In this document: piece after piece, positions 29,536-37,991 of the stretch | Numbering within the stretch: the first letter of the stretch is position 1 | Layout of the letters: each line of letters opens with the position of its first letter | Assembly: GCF_026016325.1 (NCBI RefSeq) | Contig: NZ_CP087203.1 | Coordinates: 4,650,001-4,714,000, forward strand | Direction: 5' to 3' | DNA from: Pseudomonas sp. B21-056 | GTDB lineage: Bacteria > Pseudomonadota > Gammaproteobacteria > Pseudomonadales > Pseudomonadaceae | Length of the DNA stretch: 64,000 nucleotides | Translations under genes and position numbers: made by a program | Notes under the pieces: generated by a model | What the model was told of the DNA's origin: nothing | Database searches by the model: none | The model's input: the letters and a program-made list of their open reading frames with translations, nothing else

Positions 29536-30438
29536 ATGCCCAACCCCCACTGCCCCGACTGGGCCACCGCCCTGCTCAACGGCTTCAGCCAGATTTTCCT
29601 CCAGCGCCATCCGCTGTGCGGCCTTTTGTGCCTGCTGGCGATTCTGCTCACGGCGCCGTCCCTGTTCGGTGGCGCGTTGCTGGGCGGCGTGGCCGGTTTG
29701 CTCACGGCCCAACGGCGCCGCTACGCGAAGACCGATCGGCAGGCCGGGCTATTCAGCTACAACGGTATCCTGCTGGGGCTGCTGCTGAGCCTTGCACTGC
29801 CCTGGTCCGTCTTGCTGCCGCCGCTGATCATCGCAGGCGGCGGCCTCAGTGCGATGCTGACCCAGCAATGGCTCAAGCGCACCCGTGGCCCTCGATGCCT
29901 GCCCGCCTATACCGCGCCGTTCGTGGGGCTGGGCTGGTTGCTGCTGGGTTTCGTCCCACTGCCGCCGTCATCCCTGTCCGTCGAACTGACAATGCCCAAC
30001 CTGCTGGCCGGCTGGTTGAACGGCTTGGGCCAGGTCGTGTTTCTCGATGACCCGTTGGCTGGGGCGCTGATCGCAACAGGCCTGTTGCTGGCCAACCCTC
30101 GTGCCGCGAGCTGGGCCCTGTTCGGTTCAGCCGCCGGTCTTGCCTTCGCGTTGTTGCATCATGAAAACGCAACAGCGCTCTCAGGGTTGGGTGGCTATAA
30201 CCCGGCCCTGGTGGCTCTGGCGCTCAGCCAACAGCGGCGCCAACCCTGGCTGCCGCTGGCCGGCATCCTGCTGGCGATCCTGCTCACGCCCGGGTTCGCC
30301 GCCCTCGACCTGGCACCATTGACCGCCCCGTTCATCCTCGCCGGCTGGCTGGTCCGCGCCACGGTTCGGACGTGGCACCAGGCCAGACTCGACGCCGCGC
30401 CTTGCGCTCTGCGGGGCAATCGCCCTAGGCTTCGCTGA
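29536..30438 (+). CDS. Urea transporter (UT family)
   Basis: 300 aa inner-membrane protein with about ten hydrophobic segments. GQVVFLDDPLAGALIATGLLLANP and the first-half FSQIFLQRHPLCGLLCLLAILL show the two-fold repeat of urea channels, with the glycine/leucine-rich GLFSYNGILLGLLLSLALPW and LSGLGGYNPALVALAL as the two pore signatures. The ribosome site is weak. Next to the glyoxylate genes it makes metabolic sense: allantoicase and ureidoglycolate lyase, encoded at the other end of the window, release two urea per urate. P. aeruginosa keeps the same neighbour order. Confidence 0.82.
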   Translation: MPNPHCPDWATALLNGFSQIFLQRHPLCGLLCLLAILLTAPSLFGGALLGGVAGLLTAQRRRYAKTDRQAGLFSYNGILLGLLLSLALPWSVLLPPLIIAGGGLSAMLTQQWLKRTRGPRCLPAYTAPFVGLGWLLLGFVPLPPSSLSVELTMPNLLAGWLNGLGQVVFLDDPLAGALIATGLLLANPRAASWALFGSAAGLAFALLHHENATALSGLGGYNPALVALALSQQRRQPWLPLAGILLAILLTPGFAALDLAPLTAPFILAGWLVRATVRTWHQARLDAAPCALRGNRPRLR

Positions 30439-30458
30439 TTCTGAATCAGGCGAAGGTT

Positions 30459-31283
30459 ATGGACAGCACCGACAACTGGCGTGAACGCCTCTACATCATG
30501 ATTTTCCAGACCGACACCGTGGCCGGTCGACGCTTCGACAGTGCGTTGCTGTTGATCATCCTCGCCAGTCTGGTGATCGTGATGCTCGACAGCATCGACA
30601 ACGTGCACAAGAACTACGCGGCGCTGCTGGCCTACATCGAGTGGGGCTTCACCTTCATCTTCCTCATCGAGTACGGCCTGCGCCTGTACTGCTCGCCCAA
30701 GCCCCTGCGCTATGCGTTCAGTTTCTACGGCCTGGTGGATCTGCTGGCGATCGTGCCGGGCATCCTGGCGCTGTACTACAGCGATGCCCAGTACCTGCTG
30801 ATCATCCGGATCATCCGCATGTTGCGGATCTTCCGGGTGCTCAAGCTCAGCCCCTATCTCAAGCAGGCCAACTATCTGATGGCGGCGCTGCGGGGCAGCA
30901 AGCAGAAAATCATCGTGTTCCTGGTCAGCGTCTCCACCCTGGTGACCGTGTTCGGCACGCTGATGTACGTCATCGAAGGCCCGGAGCATGGTTTCACCAG
31001 CATCCCGAAAGGCATCTATTGGGCGATCGTGACCCTGACCACCGTGGGCTTCGGCGACATCGTGCCGAAGACGCCCCTGGGCCAGGTGGTTTCATCCCTG
31101 GTGATGATCACCGGTTATTCGATCATCGCCGTGCCGACCGGTATCTTCACCGCTGAACTGGCCACCGCCATGCGCGGCGACCAGCTCAAGCATGATTGCC
31201 CGGTGTGCAGTAAAAACAACCACGAACACGGGGCCGCGTTCTGCTCCCGCTGTGGCAATGCGTTGTTCAGGAAACTGGAATAA
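30459..31283 (+). CDS. Voltage-gated-type potassium channel with C-terminal zinc ribbon
   Basis: 274 aa with six transmembrane segments. The S4-like arginine-rich helix RIIRMLRIFRVLKL is at 117-130. The pore selectivity filter TTVGFGD is at 194-200, followed by the S6 helix. After S6 there is a short cytoplasmic tail with two cysteine pairs, C247/C250 and C262/C265 (CPVC...CSRC), a likely zinc ribbon. The role of the tail is unknown. It lies 20 bases after the urea transporter, probably co-transcribed. Confidence 0.9.
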   Translation: MDSTDNWRERLYIMIFQTDTVAGRRFDSALLLIILASLVIVMLDSIDNVHKNYAALLAYIEWGFTFIFLIEYGLRLYCSPKPLRYAFSFYGLVDLLAIVPGILALYYSDAQYLLIIRIIRMLRIFRVLKLSPYLKQANYLMAALRGSKQKIIVFLVSVSTLVTVFGTLMYVIEGPEHGFTSIPKGIYWAIVTLTTVGFGDIVPKTPLGQVVSSLVMITGYSIIAVPTGIFTAELATAMRGDQLKHDCPVCSKNNHEHGAAFCSRCGNALFRKLE

Positions 31284-31370
31284 GCAAAGCACTTTTTGAT
31301 GCTTGTAGGCCGGTAGGCCTGCCGCTAGTGTGCTGGCCTGGAAACCTCTTACAAATAAAAGGAATTCGCA

Positions 31371-32384
31371 GTGAAGAACTTCTTTGGCGCCTCCCTTCTC
31401 GCCGCCGGCCTGGCCTTCGGCAGCCTGGCCTTCGGCAGCCTGGCCCACGCCGCCCCGACCCTGCTCAACGTGTCCTACGACGTGATGCGCGACTTCTACA
31501 AGGACTACAACACAGCCTTCCAGAAGCACTGGCAGGCCGAGCACAACGAGAACATCACCGTGCAGATGTCCTTCGGCGGCTCGAGCAAGCAGGCGCGCTC
31601 GGTGATCGACGGACTGCCGGCGGATGTCATCACCATGAACATGGCCACCGACATCAACGCCCTGGCGGACAACGGCAAGCTGGTGCCCGAGGACTGGGTC
31701 AGCCGCCTGCCGAACCACAGCGCCCCGTTCACCTCGGCCACGGTGTTCATCGTGCGCAAGGGCAACCCCAAGGCCCTGAAAGACTGGCCCGACCTGCTCA
31801 AGGACGGCGTGCAGGTGATCGTGCCCAACCCGAAGACCTCGGGTAACGGTCGCTACACCTACCTGTCCGCCTGGGGCTATGTGCTGAAGAACGGCGGCGA
31901 TGAGACCAAGGCCAAGGACTTCGTCGGCAAGCTGTTCAAGCAGGCACCGGTGCTGGACACCGGCGGCCGAGCCGCGACCACCACGTTCATGACCAACCAG
32001 ATCGGCGACGTGCTGGTGACCTTTGAAAACGAAGCCGAAATGATCGCCCGTGAGTTCGGCCGCGACCAATTCGAAGTGGTCTACCCGAGCGTGTCCGCCG
32101 AAGCCGAGCCGCCGGTGACCGTGGTGGACAAGGTTGTGGAGAAGAAAGGCTCCCGTGCCGCCGCCGAGGCCTACCTCAACTACCTGTGGTCGCCCGAAGG
32201 CCAGGAAATCGCCGCCGCCAACTACCTGCGTCCGCGGGATCCGGCCGTACTGGCCAAGTACACCGACCGCTTCCCGAAAGTGGATTTCCTGTCGGTGGAG
32301 AAAACCTTCGGTGACTGGCGCACCGTGCAGAAGACCCACTTCAATGATGGCGGGGTTTTCGACCAGATCTACAGCGGGCAATAA
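31371..32384 (+). CDS. cysP: Sulfate/thiosulfate-binding periplasmic protein
   Basis: 337 aa from a GTG start with AAAGGA upstream. Signal peptide 1-27 (cut after AHA). Sulfate-binding family motifs: LLNVSYDVMRDFYKDYNTAF, MSFGGSSKQARSVIDGLPADVITMNMATDI, PNPKTSGNGRYTYLSAWGY and RYLRPRDP-like NYLRPRDPAVL. It delivers sulfate to CysTWA, which is not encoded here. The signal peptide contains a tandem duplication (AFGSL twice, from an 18-base repeat near 31417-31442). It could be named sbp; the symbol is uncertain. Confidence 0.88.
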   Translation: MKNFFGASLLAAGLAFGSLAFGSLAHAAPTLLNVSYDVMRDFYKDYNTAFQKHWQAEHNENITVQMSFGGSSKQARSVIDGLPADVITMNMATDINALADNGKLVPEDWVSRLPNHSAPFTSATVFIVRKGNPKALKDWPDLLKDGVQVIVPNPKTSGNGRYTYLSAWGYVLKNGGDETKAKDFVGKLFKQAPVLDTGGRAATTTFMTNQIGDVLVTFENEAEMIAREFGRDQFEVVYPSVSAEAEPPVTVVDKVVEKKGSRAAAEAYLNYLWSPEGQEIAAANYLRPRDPAVLAKYTDRFPKVDFLSVEKTFGDWRTVQKTHFNDGGVFDQIYSGQ

Positions 32385-32414
32385 GCCCGCAACTTCAGAC
32401 CACACAAAAACCCT

Positions 32415-32500
32415 GTGGGAGCGAGCCTGCTCGCGATAGCGGAGTGTCAGACAAGCGCTGGAAACTGACACACCGCTATCGCGAGCAGGCTCGCTCCCAC
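32415..32500. repeat. REPIN, family A
   Basis: Forward core 32415-32438, reverse core 32477-32500, in the 226-base spacer after the sulfate-binding gene. No other terminator was seen there. Confidence 0.88.
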
Positions 32501-32610
32501 AGTTGCATCAATCCCGGGCATGGCGGATATCAATCCAAGCAACTACCCCAGAGCAGGCACAGCCCTTAGCCTTGCTCGCACTTCTTACCTAACCCATTGA
32601 CGGAAATCCC

Positions 32611-33798
32611 ATGACCGCCAGCTCTCCCACCCTGACCCGAGGCATGGTGCTGCTGTTCGCCTTTTGCTGCGGCGCCATCGTTGCCAACCTCTATTACGCC
32701 CAACCGATCATCGAACTGATCGCCCCCGACGTCGGCCTGTCCAGCACCATGGCCAGCCTGATCGTCTCGCTGACCCAGATCGGTTATGCCTTGGGCCTGT
32801 TCTTCCTGGTGCCGCTGGGCGACCTGCTGGAAAACCGCCGGTTGATGATCCTCACCACCCTCGTGGCGATAGCCAGCCTGTTGGGCGCAGCGTTCACCGA
32901 TCAGCCGAATGTGTTCCTGCTGGTGTCGCTGCTGGTGGGGTTCAGTTCGGTGTCGGTGCAGGTGCTGATTCCCCTCGCCGCGCATCTCACGCCGGAGGAA
33001 TCCCGGGGTCGGGTGGTCGGTGGGATCATGGGTGGGTTGTTGCTGGGGATCCTGCTGGCACGGCCGGTGTCCAGCGTGGTGGCGGATTACTTCGGCTGGC
33101 GCGCGATGTTCATGATCGCGGCGGCGTTGATGGCGGCGATCAGCCTCGTCCTGGCGTTCACCGTGCCCAAGCGCCAGCCCGACCACAGCGCCACCTACGG
33201 ACAACTGTTGGGCTCCCTCGGCACCTTGCTGCGCCAACAACCGCTGCTGCGCCAGCGGGCGTTCTACCAGGCCTGCATGTTTGCTACGTTCAGCCTGTTC
33301 TGGACCGCCGTGCCCCTGGAGCTTGCGCGTAACCATGGACTGACCCAGACCGAGATTGCCCTGTTCGCCCTGGTCGGAGCCATCGGCGCCATCGCCGCCC
33401 CCATTGCCGGTCGCCTGGCCGATGCCGGCCACACCCGTGTCGCCTCGCTGCTGGCAATGCTGTTCGCCAGCCTGAGTTTCCTGCCGGCGTTCATCCACCC
33501 GCTCTACAGCGTCATCGGCCTGGCGGTCACGGGCGTGCTACTGGATTTTTGTGTGCAGATGAACATGGTGCTGGGCCAGCGCACCATCTATGCCCTGGAT
33601 GCCAAAAGCCGCAGCCGCCTCAATGCCCTGTACATGACCAGCATCTTCGTCGGCGGCGCCTTCGGCTCCTCGATTGCAAGCGCGGTGTACGAGCATGGCG
33701 GCTGGCTGTGGGTGGTGATCATCGGCAGCGCCTTCCCGCTGCTGGCCTTGCTGCGCTTTTTGGGCACGTCGCAGAAACACGCACTGGCAGCGGCTTGA
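32611..33798 (+). CDS. MFS transporter
   Basis: 395 aa with 12 hydrophobic segments. After helix 2 comes FFLVPLGDLLENRRLMI, the MFS motif-A region. GRVVGGIMGGLLLGILLARPVSSVVADYFGWRAMF recalls motif C of drug:H+ antiporters. Substrate unknown. The ATG has GGAAA upstream. It is convergent with the small membrane protein gene. Confidence 0.9.
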   Translation: MTASSPTLTRGMVLLFAFCCGAIVANLYYAQPIIELIAPDVGLSSTMASLIVSLTQIGYALGLFFLVPLGDLLENRRLMILTTLVAIASLLGAAFTDQPNVFLLVSLLVGFSSVSVQVLIPLAAHLTPEESRGRVVGGIMGGLLLGILLARPVSSVVADYFGWRAMFMIAAALMAAISLVLAFTVPKRQPDHSATYGQLLGSLGTLLRQQPLLRQRAFYQACMFATFSLFWTAVPLELARNHGLTQTEIALFALVGAIGAIAAPIAGRLADAGHTRVASLLAMLFASLSFLPAFIHPLYSVIGLAVTGVLLDFCVQMNMVLGQRTIYALDAKSRSRLNALYMTSIFVGGAFGSSIASAVYEHGGWLWVVIIGSAFPLLALLRFLGTSQKHALAAA

Positions 33799-33804
33799 TC
33801 GATA

Positions 33805-33829
33805 GCCCGGCGGGCGAGGCCTGCCGGGC
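33805..33829. terminator. GC-rich stem-loop between convergent genes
   Basis: GCCCGGC (33805-33811) / GCCGGGC (33823-33829), loop 11, starting six bases after the MFS stop. There is no T-tract on either side, so a terminator role is tentative. Confidence 0.35.
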
Positions 33830-33844
33830 ACATCAGCAGTGTCG

Positions 33845-34036
33845 TCAAACCCGCACGTTGCCTCGCGGCCCGGCAATCACCCAGATGATCAGGCCCAGCA
33901 CCGGCAACAGAATAATCAGCAGCACCCAGAGGATTTTCATCCCGGTTTCCGCGCCACTCTTGAGCACATTGATGATCGCCCAGATATCGAGCGCCAGGAT
34001 GATCAGGCCAACCAGGCCGTTGAAAGTGGAACCCAT
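33845..34036 (-). CDS. Small PLDc_N-type membrane protein
   Basis: 63 aa from ATG 34036 (MGSTFNGLVGLIILALDIWAI), chosen for GGGAG seven bases upstream; a longer frame starts ten codons earlier without a site. Two transmembrane helices (about 6-26 and 35-55) with the VLKSGAETGMKILWVLLIILLPVLGLIIWVIAGPR pattern of the phospholipase-D-nuclease N-terminal (PLDc_N) family, here as a stand-alone protein. Function unknown. Confidence 0.8.
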   Translation of the reverse strand: MGSTFNGLVGLIILALDIWAIINVLKSGAETGMKILWVLLIILLPVLGLIIWVIAGPRGNVRV

Positions 34037-34107
34037 GGTGTCGCTCCCAAGTAATGGCATGCACACTTAGGATAGTCCGCCCCCAGCGAGGGTTCCGTTT
34101 GATTGCT

Positions 34108-34638
34108 TCAGACGTGGACCGCAACCTTCAGGGCTTCCAGGGCAGGAGCGGCGGCGATACCGACCTGGGCACACAGCTCCAGCACCCGTGGCACGTCGCT
34201 GCCGTAGACCAGCACCATCTGCAATTCATCGTCGAGCAACTGGCTGAAGTTCATCAGCAGGTAGCCGCCGTTTTCCTTGCTCAGGCTGCTCATCTGAATC
34301 TGGATGCGGTTGAGCGCCGTCAGGGCTTCGGTTTTCGCCAGTTGCTTGGGCTTGAGGTTGAACGCCACGTCGGGGCCGAACGACGCGACAATCTGCTCGA
34401 ACAACTGCACATAGGTATCGGCCTGGAACAGCACGGTGTCCGGCAGGCTGCCGACCACCACCCACTCGCCCAGCGGGATCGGAAAGGTGTCGTCGTAGTT
34501 GATGTCCGGGTTGGCCGCCAGGAAAGCCGCCGGATCGGCATAGGCCTGGGCCGCTTCGTCGGCAATCCTTTCGATGTCGGCATCGCCCAGGCAGCCAGAG
34601 CTGATTTTGCTGATGAGTTCGACGAGTGCGGCTTTCAT
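34108..34638 (-). CDS. Conserved hypothetical protein
   Basis: 176 aa from ATG 34638 (MKAALVELISKISSG; AGGA seven bases upstream; the frame extends 18 codons further without support). No signal peptide or transmembrane helix; acidic, alpha/beta-looking and rich in Leu/Ala. I do not recognise a catalytic motif. The middle (EWVVVGSLPDTVLFQADTYVQLFEQIVASFGPDVAF) and the leucine-rich C-terminus look like a small chaperone-like or regulatory fold. It is followed in the same direction by the ankyrin gene's terminus across a different strand position, with no clear operon. Confidence 0.65.
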   Translation of the reverse strand: MKAALVELISKISSGCLGDADIERIADEAAQAYADPAAFLAANPDINYDDTFPIPLGEWVVVGSLPDTVLFQADTYVQLFEQIVASFGPDVAFNLKPKQLAKTEALTALNRIQIQMSSLSKENGGYLLMNFSQLLDDELQMVLVYGSDVPRVLELCAQVGIAAAPALEALKVAVHV

Positions 34639-34731
34639 GGGCGAATCCTGTGGCAATTGGGAATTTCGAGGCCGCGCAGGATACCCCATCACTTCACCCC
34701 GAAGCAGCTCCTACACAGCGCCTACAGGTAA

Positions 34732-35250
34732 TCAGCCCAGCAATTTCTCCAACTGCGCCGTGGTATCCACCGCGCCCATGGTCCGGGCCGCATCCAGCGC
34801 CGAGGCGCCATTGGCATCCTTGGCCTTCGGATCAGCGCCTTTGCCGATCAGGTAGTCAACGATTGCCACCCGGTTGAACATTGCCGCCATCATCAGTGCC
34901 GTGCGGCCATCGAAGGACGCACCTTCCACCTGTGCGCCACCGTCCACCAGCGCCGAGACCACCGCCAGGTCGCCCTTGAAGGCAGCGCCGGCAATCGGGC
35001 TCTGGCCGTTGTCGTTGCGGACTTCCGGATCGGCCTTGTGTTCCAGCAGCACTTTCACCGTTTCCACGTGGCCGTGATAAGCGGCCAGCATCAGCAAGGT
35101 GTCGCCCTTGTGGTTACGCAGGTTGGGCGGCAAGCCTTTGCTCAGCAAGGCCGCCATCATCGCGGCGTCCCCCTGGCGTGCCACGTTGAACACCTGCTCG
35201 GCAAATTCCGCAGCCTCTTGCGGGGTCATCTGGCGGCTTGTATCGGACAT
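34732..35250 (-). CDS. Ankyrin-repeat protein
   Basis: 172 aa from ATG 35250 (MSDTSRQMTPQEAAEF; GGAG six bases upstream). Four ankyrin repeats are visible from about residue 45: NHKGDTLLMLAAYHGHVETVKVLLEHKADPE, NDNGQSPIAGAAFKGDLAVVSALVDGGAQVE, SFDGRTALMMAAMFNRVAIVDYLIGKGADPK, DANGASALDAARTMG. Cytoplasmic (no signal peptide). A protein-protein binding role is likely; the partner is unknown. It sits 93 bases upstream of the hypothetical gene in the same direction. Confidence 0.9.
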   Translation of the reverse strand: MSDTSRQMTPQEAAEFAEQVFNVARQGDAAMMAALLSKGLPPNLRNHKGDTLLMLAAYHGHVETVKVLLEHKADPEVRNDNGQSPIAGAAFKGDLAVVSALVDGGAQVEGASFDGRTALMMAAMFNRVAIVDYLIGKGADPKAKDANGASALDAARTMGAVDTTAQLEKLLG

Positions 35251-35345
35251 GGGGCACTCCACTTGAGTCTTCGAGAATGCGGCTAGTTTCCCGAGCGACG
35301 CAGGGCCTGTCATCCCCTTTTTCTCTGTACCCGTTATAGCCACAA

Positions 35346-37172
35346 TCAATAGCAGAACTGCCCGCCCTGGATCTGCGTCGCCAACTGGCGGTCGACACGC
35401 ACGTAGGTTCCGGTGCCGGGCAGCCAAGCGTAGACCGGCTCGTCGCCCGTGACGCAGGGGTCGAAGGCTTCGCTCCTGAGTCGGGTCTTCTGGTATTTGA
35501 AGGTGCCGGTGATGTCCATCTTCACCTTGATGCGCAGGAACAGCGGCACCGCACAGGCCGGCAGCCTGGATTGCAGGAACTGCAACAGCTCGCTGAAATC
35601 CAGGGTGGCCAGTGATTCGGACGGAGTGATCGCCGCCATGCCCACGCGGCCGTTGCTGCCATTGAGTTCCACCCCATAGGCCACCGCCTCGGCCACTTGC
35701 GGATGCTGCAGCAAGACATTCTCAACCTGCGTGGTGGACACGTTCTCGCCTTTCCAGCGGTAGGTATCGCCCAGACGGTCGACGAATTGCCCATGGCCGA
35801 AACCGATGTCACGCAGCAGGTCACCGGTGTTGAAGTAACAGTCGCCCGGGGTGAAGACATCCCGGTAGAGCACTTCTTCGGTCTTGGCCGGATCGGTGTA
35901 GCCATCCAGGGGCGCCTTGTCATCGATCCGCGCCAGCAGCAAGCCAGGCTGGCCCTTCGGCACTGTCTGCATCCGCCCTTGCAGGTTGCGCACCGGCGTT
36001 CCGCTGTCCTGGTCGTACTGCACCAGTTCCCAGCCCATCAGGGAAAACCCGACGGTATTGTCGAAATTCAACACGTTGGTGAAGCCGATATTGCCGTCGC
36101 TGGCCGCATACAGCTCACAGATGTGCTCGACGCCGAAGCGCGTCTTGAACGCAGACCAGGCGCCCGGCCGCAGGCCATTGCCGATCATTTTCTTCACTTC
36201 ATGCCGCCGGTCTTCGACGCTGGCAGGCTGCTCGATCAGATAGCGGCACAGCTCGCCCGCATACCCCAGCGTGGTCGCCCGATAACGGCGTACATCGCTC
36301 CAGAATTGGCTGGCGCTGAACCTGCGCCGGATCGCAAGACTCGACGCGCCACAGATCGCCGCGCCCCAGCACACGCACAGGCCCGTGGCGTGATACAGCG
36401 GCAAAGGACAATAGAGAACATCGTCGGGCTGCATGTCCAGGGCAATCAGGCCAACACGGGTGCAAGTGCGCATCCAGCGCCCGTGGCGGAACACCCCGGC
36501 CTTGGGCAGCCCGGTGGTGCCCGAGGTGTAGAGATAAAAACACGGGTCGTTGAAAAACACCTGCCGGCTGCTGGCCGGGTTGTCACCGGGACAGCCATCG
36601 CTGCCGCTCAGCAGGTCGACGAAACCCCGGGGGACAGCGGCGCTTTGCTCGTCCGCCAGCCACCAGGTGCGTGCGCCCGACAGCCCGATCCGGCCACGTA
36701 CTTCCTCGAAGGCCGGAACCCGCTCATCCCCCACCACCACCGCGACCGGCGCCACCAGCGCCAGGCTATGGACCAGTGCATCCCCCGTTTGCGAAGTGTT
36801 GAGCATGGCGCTGACCGCCCCGACCTTCGCCACCGCCAGCACCGTTATCAGCAGTTGTGGACGGTTTTCGAGAAAAATCGCGATGCAGTCACCCTTGCCG
36901 ATGCCCTGCGCCAACCAGTAGTGGGCGATGCGATTGGCCTGCTCGTTGACCTGTGCATAACTCAATGAAGTGTCGCCGCACAGCAACGCCGGACCGTGGG
37001 GATTGCGTTGGGTGGCCTGTTCGAAACTCCAGCCCAGGCCGCAGGGCTGGGCCGGGTCCCGGACGTTGGCGAGCTTGCGGCCCTTGATGATCCGGGGAAC
37101 GACTCTGGCGAGGGTGGGCAGCTTGCGCAGCATCATGCCCCAGGTAATGGCGTCGTTGGGTATACGACTCAT
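35346..37172 (-). CDS. Long-chain acyl-CoA synthetase (FATP/FadD6-like)
   Basis: 608 aa AMP-forming ligase. The P-loop-like FYLYTSGTTGLPKAGVF lies at 212-228. GMGNGLRPGAW-type MIGNGLRPGAWSAFKTRFG and ELYAASDGNIGFTNV resemble FATP/very-long-chain acyl-CoA synthetases. FNTGDLLRDIGFGHGQFVDRLGDTYRWKGENVSTTQVENVL is the hinge and C-terminal domain, and FKYQKTRLRSE contains the catalytic-lysine region. It activates fatty or related carboxylic acids with ATP and CoA; chain length cannot be read from sequence. Divergent from the DUF3509 gene. Confidence 0.88.
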   Translation of the reverse strand: MSRIPNDAITWGMMLRKLPTLARVVPRIIKGRKLANVRDPAQPCGLGWSFEQATQRNPHGPALLCGDTSLSYAQVNEQANRIAHYWLAQGIGKGDCIAIFLENRPQLLITVLAVAKVGAVSAMLNTSQTGDALVHSLALVAPVAVVVGDERVPAFEEVRGRIGLSGARTWWLADEQSAAVPRGFVDLLSGSDGCPGDNPASSRQVFFNDPCFYLYTSGTTGLPKAGVFRHGRWMRTCTRVGLIALDMQPDDVLYCPLPLYHATGLCVCWGAAICGASSLAIRRRFSASQFWSDVRRYRATTLGYAGELCRYLIEQPASVEDRRHEVKKMIGNGLRPGAWSAFKTRFGVEHICELYAASDGNIGFTNVLNFDNTVGFSLMGWELVQYDQDSGTPVRNLQGRMQTVPKGQPGLLLARIDDKAPLDGYTDPAKTEEVLYRDVFTPGDCYFNTGDLLRDIGFGHGQFVDRLGDTYRWKGENVSTTQVENVLLQHPQVAEAVAYGVELNGSNGRVGMAAITPSESLATLDFSELLQFLQSRLPACAVPLFLRIKVKMDITGTFKYQKTRLRSEAFDPCVTGDEPVYAWLPGTGTYVRVDRQLATQIQGGQFCY

Positions 37173-37362
37173 GAAACTCCCTGTTCGACCTGTGGGTCTC
37201 GGTTCCTGCTCTCAGGCTGGCAGTGATGTCGGTCGAAAGTACCCAGCGGCCGCCACGCTGTACACGCGGTTTTTGCAATGTTTTGTATCCACCGCAGGGA
37301 CAGGCGAAGCGCGAGCGCCGGAAACCGATTTGGTTCCAAAAATGATCGGCCGACCACGCAAA

Positions 37363-37401
37363 ATGCAGGATGCACGATGGCCATTCATGCAAGATGCACG
37401 A
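37363..37401. repeat. 15-base direct repeat in the acyl-CoA synthetase/DUF3509 gap
   Basis: ATGCAGGATGCACGA (37363-37377) and ATGCAAGATGCACGA (37387-37401) differ at one base and start 24 bases apart. They lie in the 347-base divergent gap 37173-37519, which is AT-richer towards its right end. A tandem regulator site is possible. Nothing else was identified there. Confidence 0.45.
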
Positions 37402-37519
37402 AAGCAAAAAACAGGAAAAACCCAATCTATTGTTTTTAAAGGATTTTCAAGGAAATACCAGGCTGGCATAGACAGTGCAACTTCTCCTCCACGGTTTGCC
37501 ACCACCAAGGAGCAGTCAT

Positions 37520-37798
37520 ATGAATATGATTCAAGAGAAGTTCGCGTCCCTGTTTTCCAACTACGAAGTGACGACACAAGCCCGCCCGGACGGCGGCATC
37601 CTGCTGACATTGCGCAACAGCGAAGGCAAACAGTTCAAACGCTCGATTTCCTATGCCCAGTTGCACGCAGGGGACCAGCTGTCCTGGGTGATCAGTGCGA
37701 TCCGTCGCGACCTGGCTGAACAGGCCAGCGAGCTGCCGCAGATCACTATGCTGCAGAGCCAGCATCGCTTTGCGTTGCCGACTTACCATAGTGCTTGA
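37520..37798 (+). CDS. DUF3509 protein
   Basis: 92 aa from ATG 37520 with AGGAG seven bases upstream. MNMIQEKFASLFSNYEVTTQARPDGGILLTLRNSEGKQFKRSISYAQLHAGDQLSWVISAIRRDLAEQASELP matches the DUF3509 pattern that is largely restricted to Pseudomonas. Soluble, no motif of known function. Followed by a family-B repeat. Confidence 0.85.
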   Translation: MNMIQEKFASLFSNYEVTTQARPDGGILLTLRNSEGKQFKRSISYAQLHAGDQLSWVISAIRRDLAEQASELPQITMLQSQHRFALPTYHSA

Positions 37799-37829
37799 TA
37801 CCGAAGTTCTATCGAGTGGTTAGGCTTTT

Positions 37830-37974
37830 GTGGCGAGGGGATTTAGCGAAACGTCGCACCGCCCCGCTGGGCTGCGCAGCAGCCCCCATGCAGTCAACTC
37901 AATCTGCCTGATGCACCGAGTTGACTGATTTCAGGGCTGCTTTGCAGCCCAGCGGGGATAAATCCCCTCGCCAC
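37830..37974. repeat. Long family-B palindromic element with altered left arm
   Basis: The arms begin GTGGCGAGGGGATTTA (37830) and end TAAATCCCCTCGCCAC (37974). Inner arms are GCTGGGCTGCGCAGCAGCCC and GGGCTGCTTTGCAGCCCAGC. Compared with its own right arm, the left arm has a 16-base block GCGAAACGTCGCACCG (37846-37861) in place of one T. The loop (about 37882-37930) is nearly the same as that of the element at 44169. It lies between DUF3509 and the end of mtnC. Confidence 0.8.
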
Positions 37975-37991
37975 AGGGTTTGTAGTGCCCC

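Noticed and set aside
37212..37610. Leftward frames in the acyl-CoA synthetase/DUF3509 gap
   Set aside because: They overlap the well-supported DUF3509 gene and lack ribosome sites or family resemblance.
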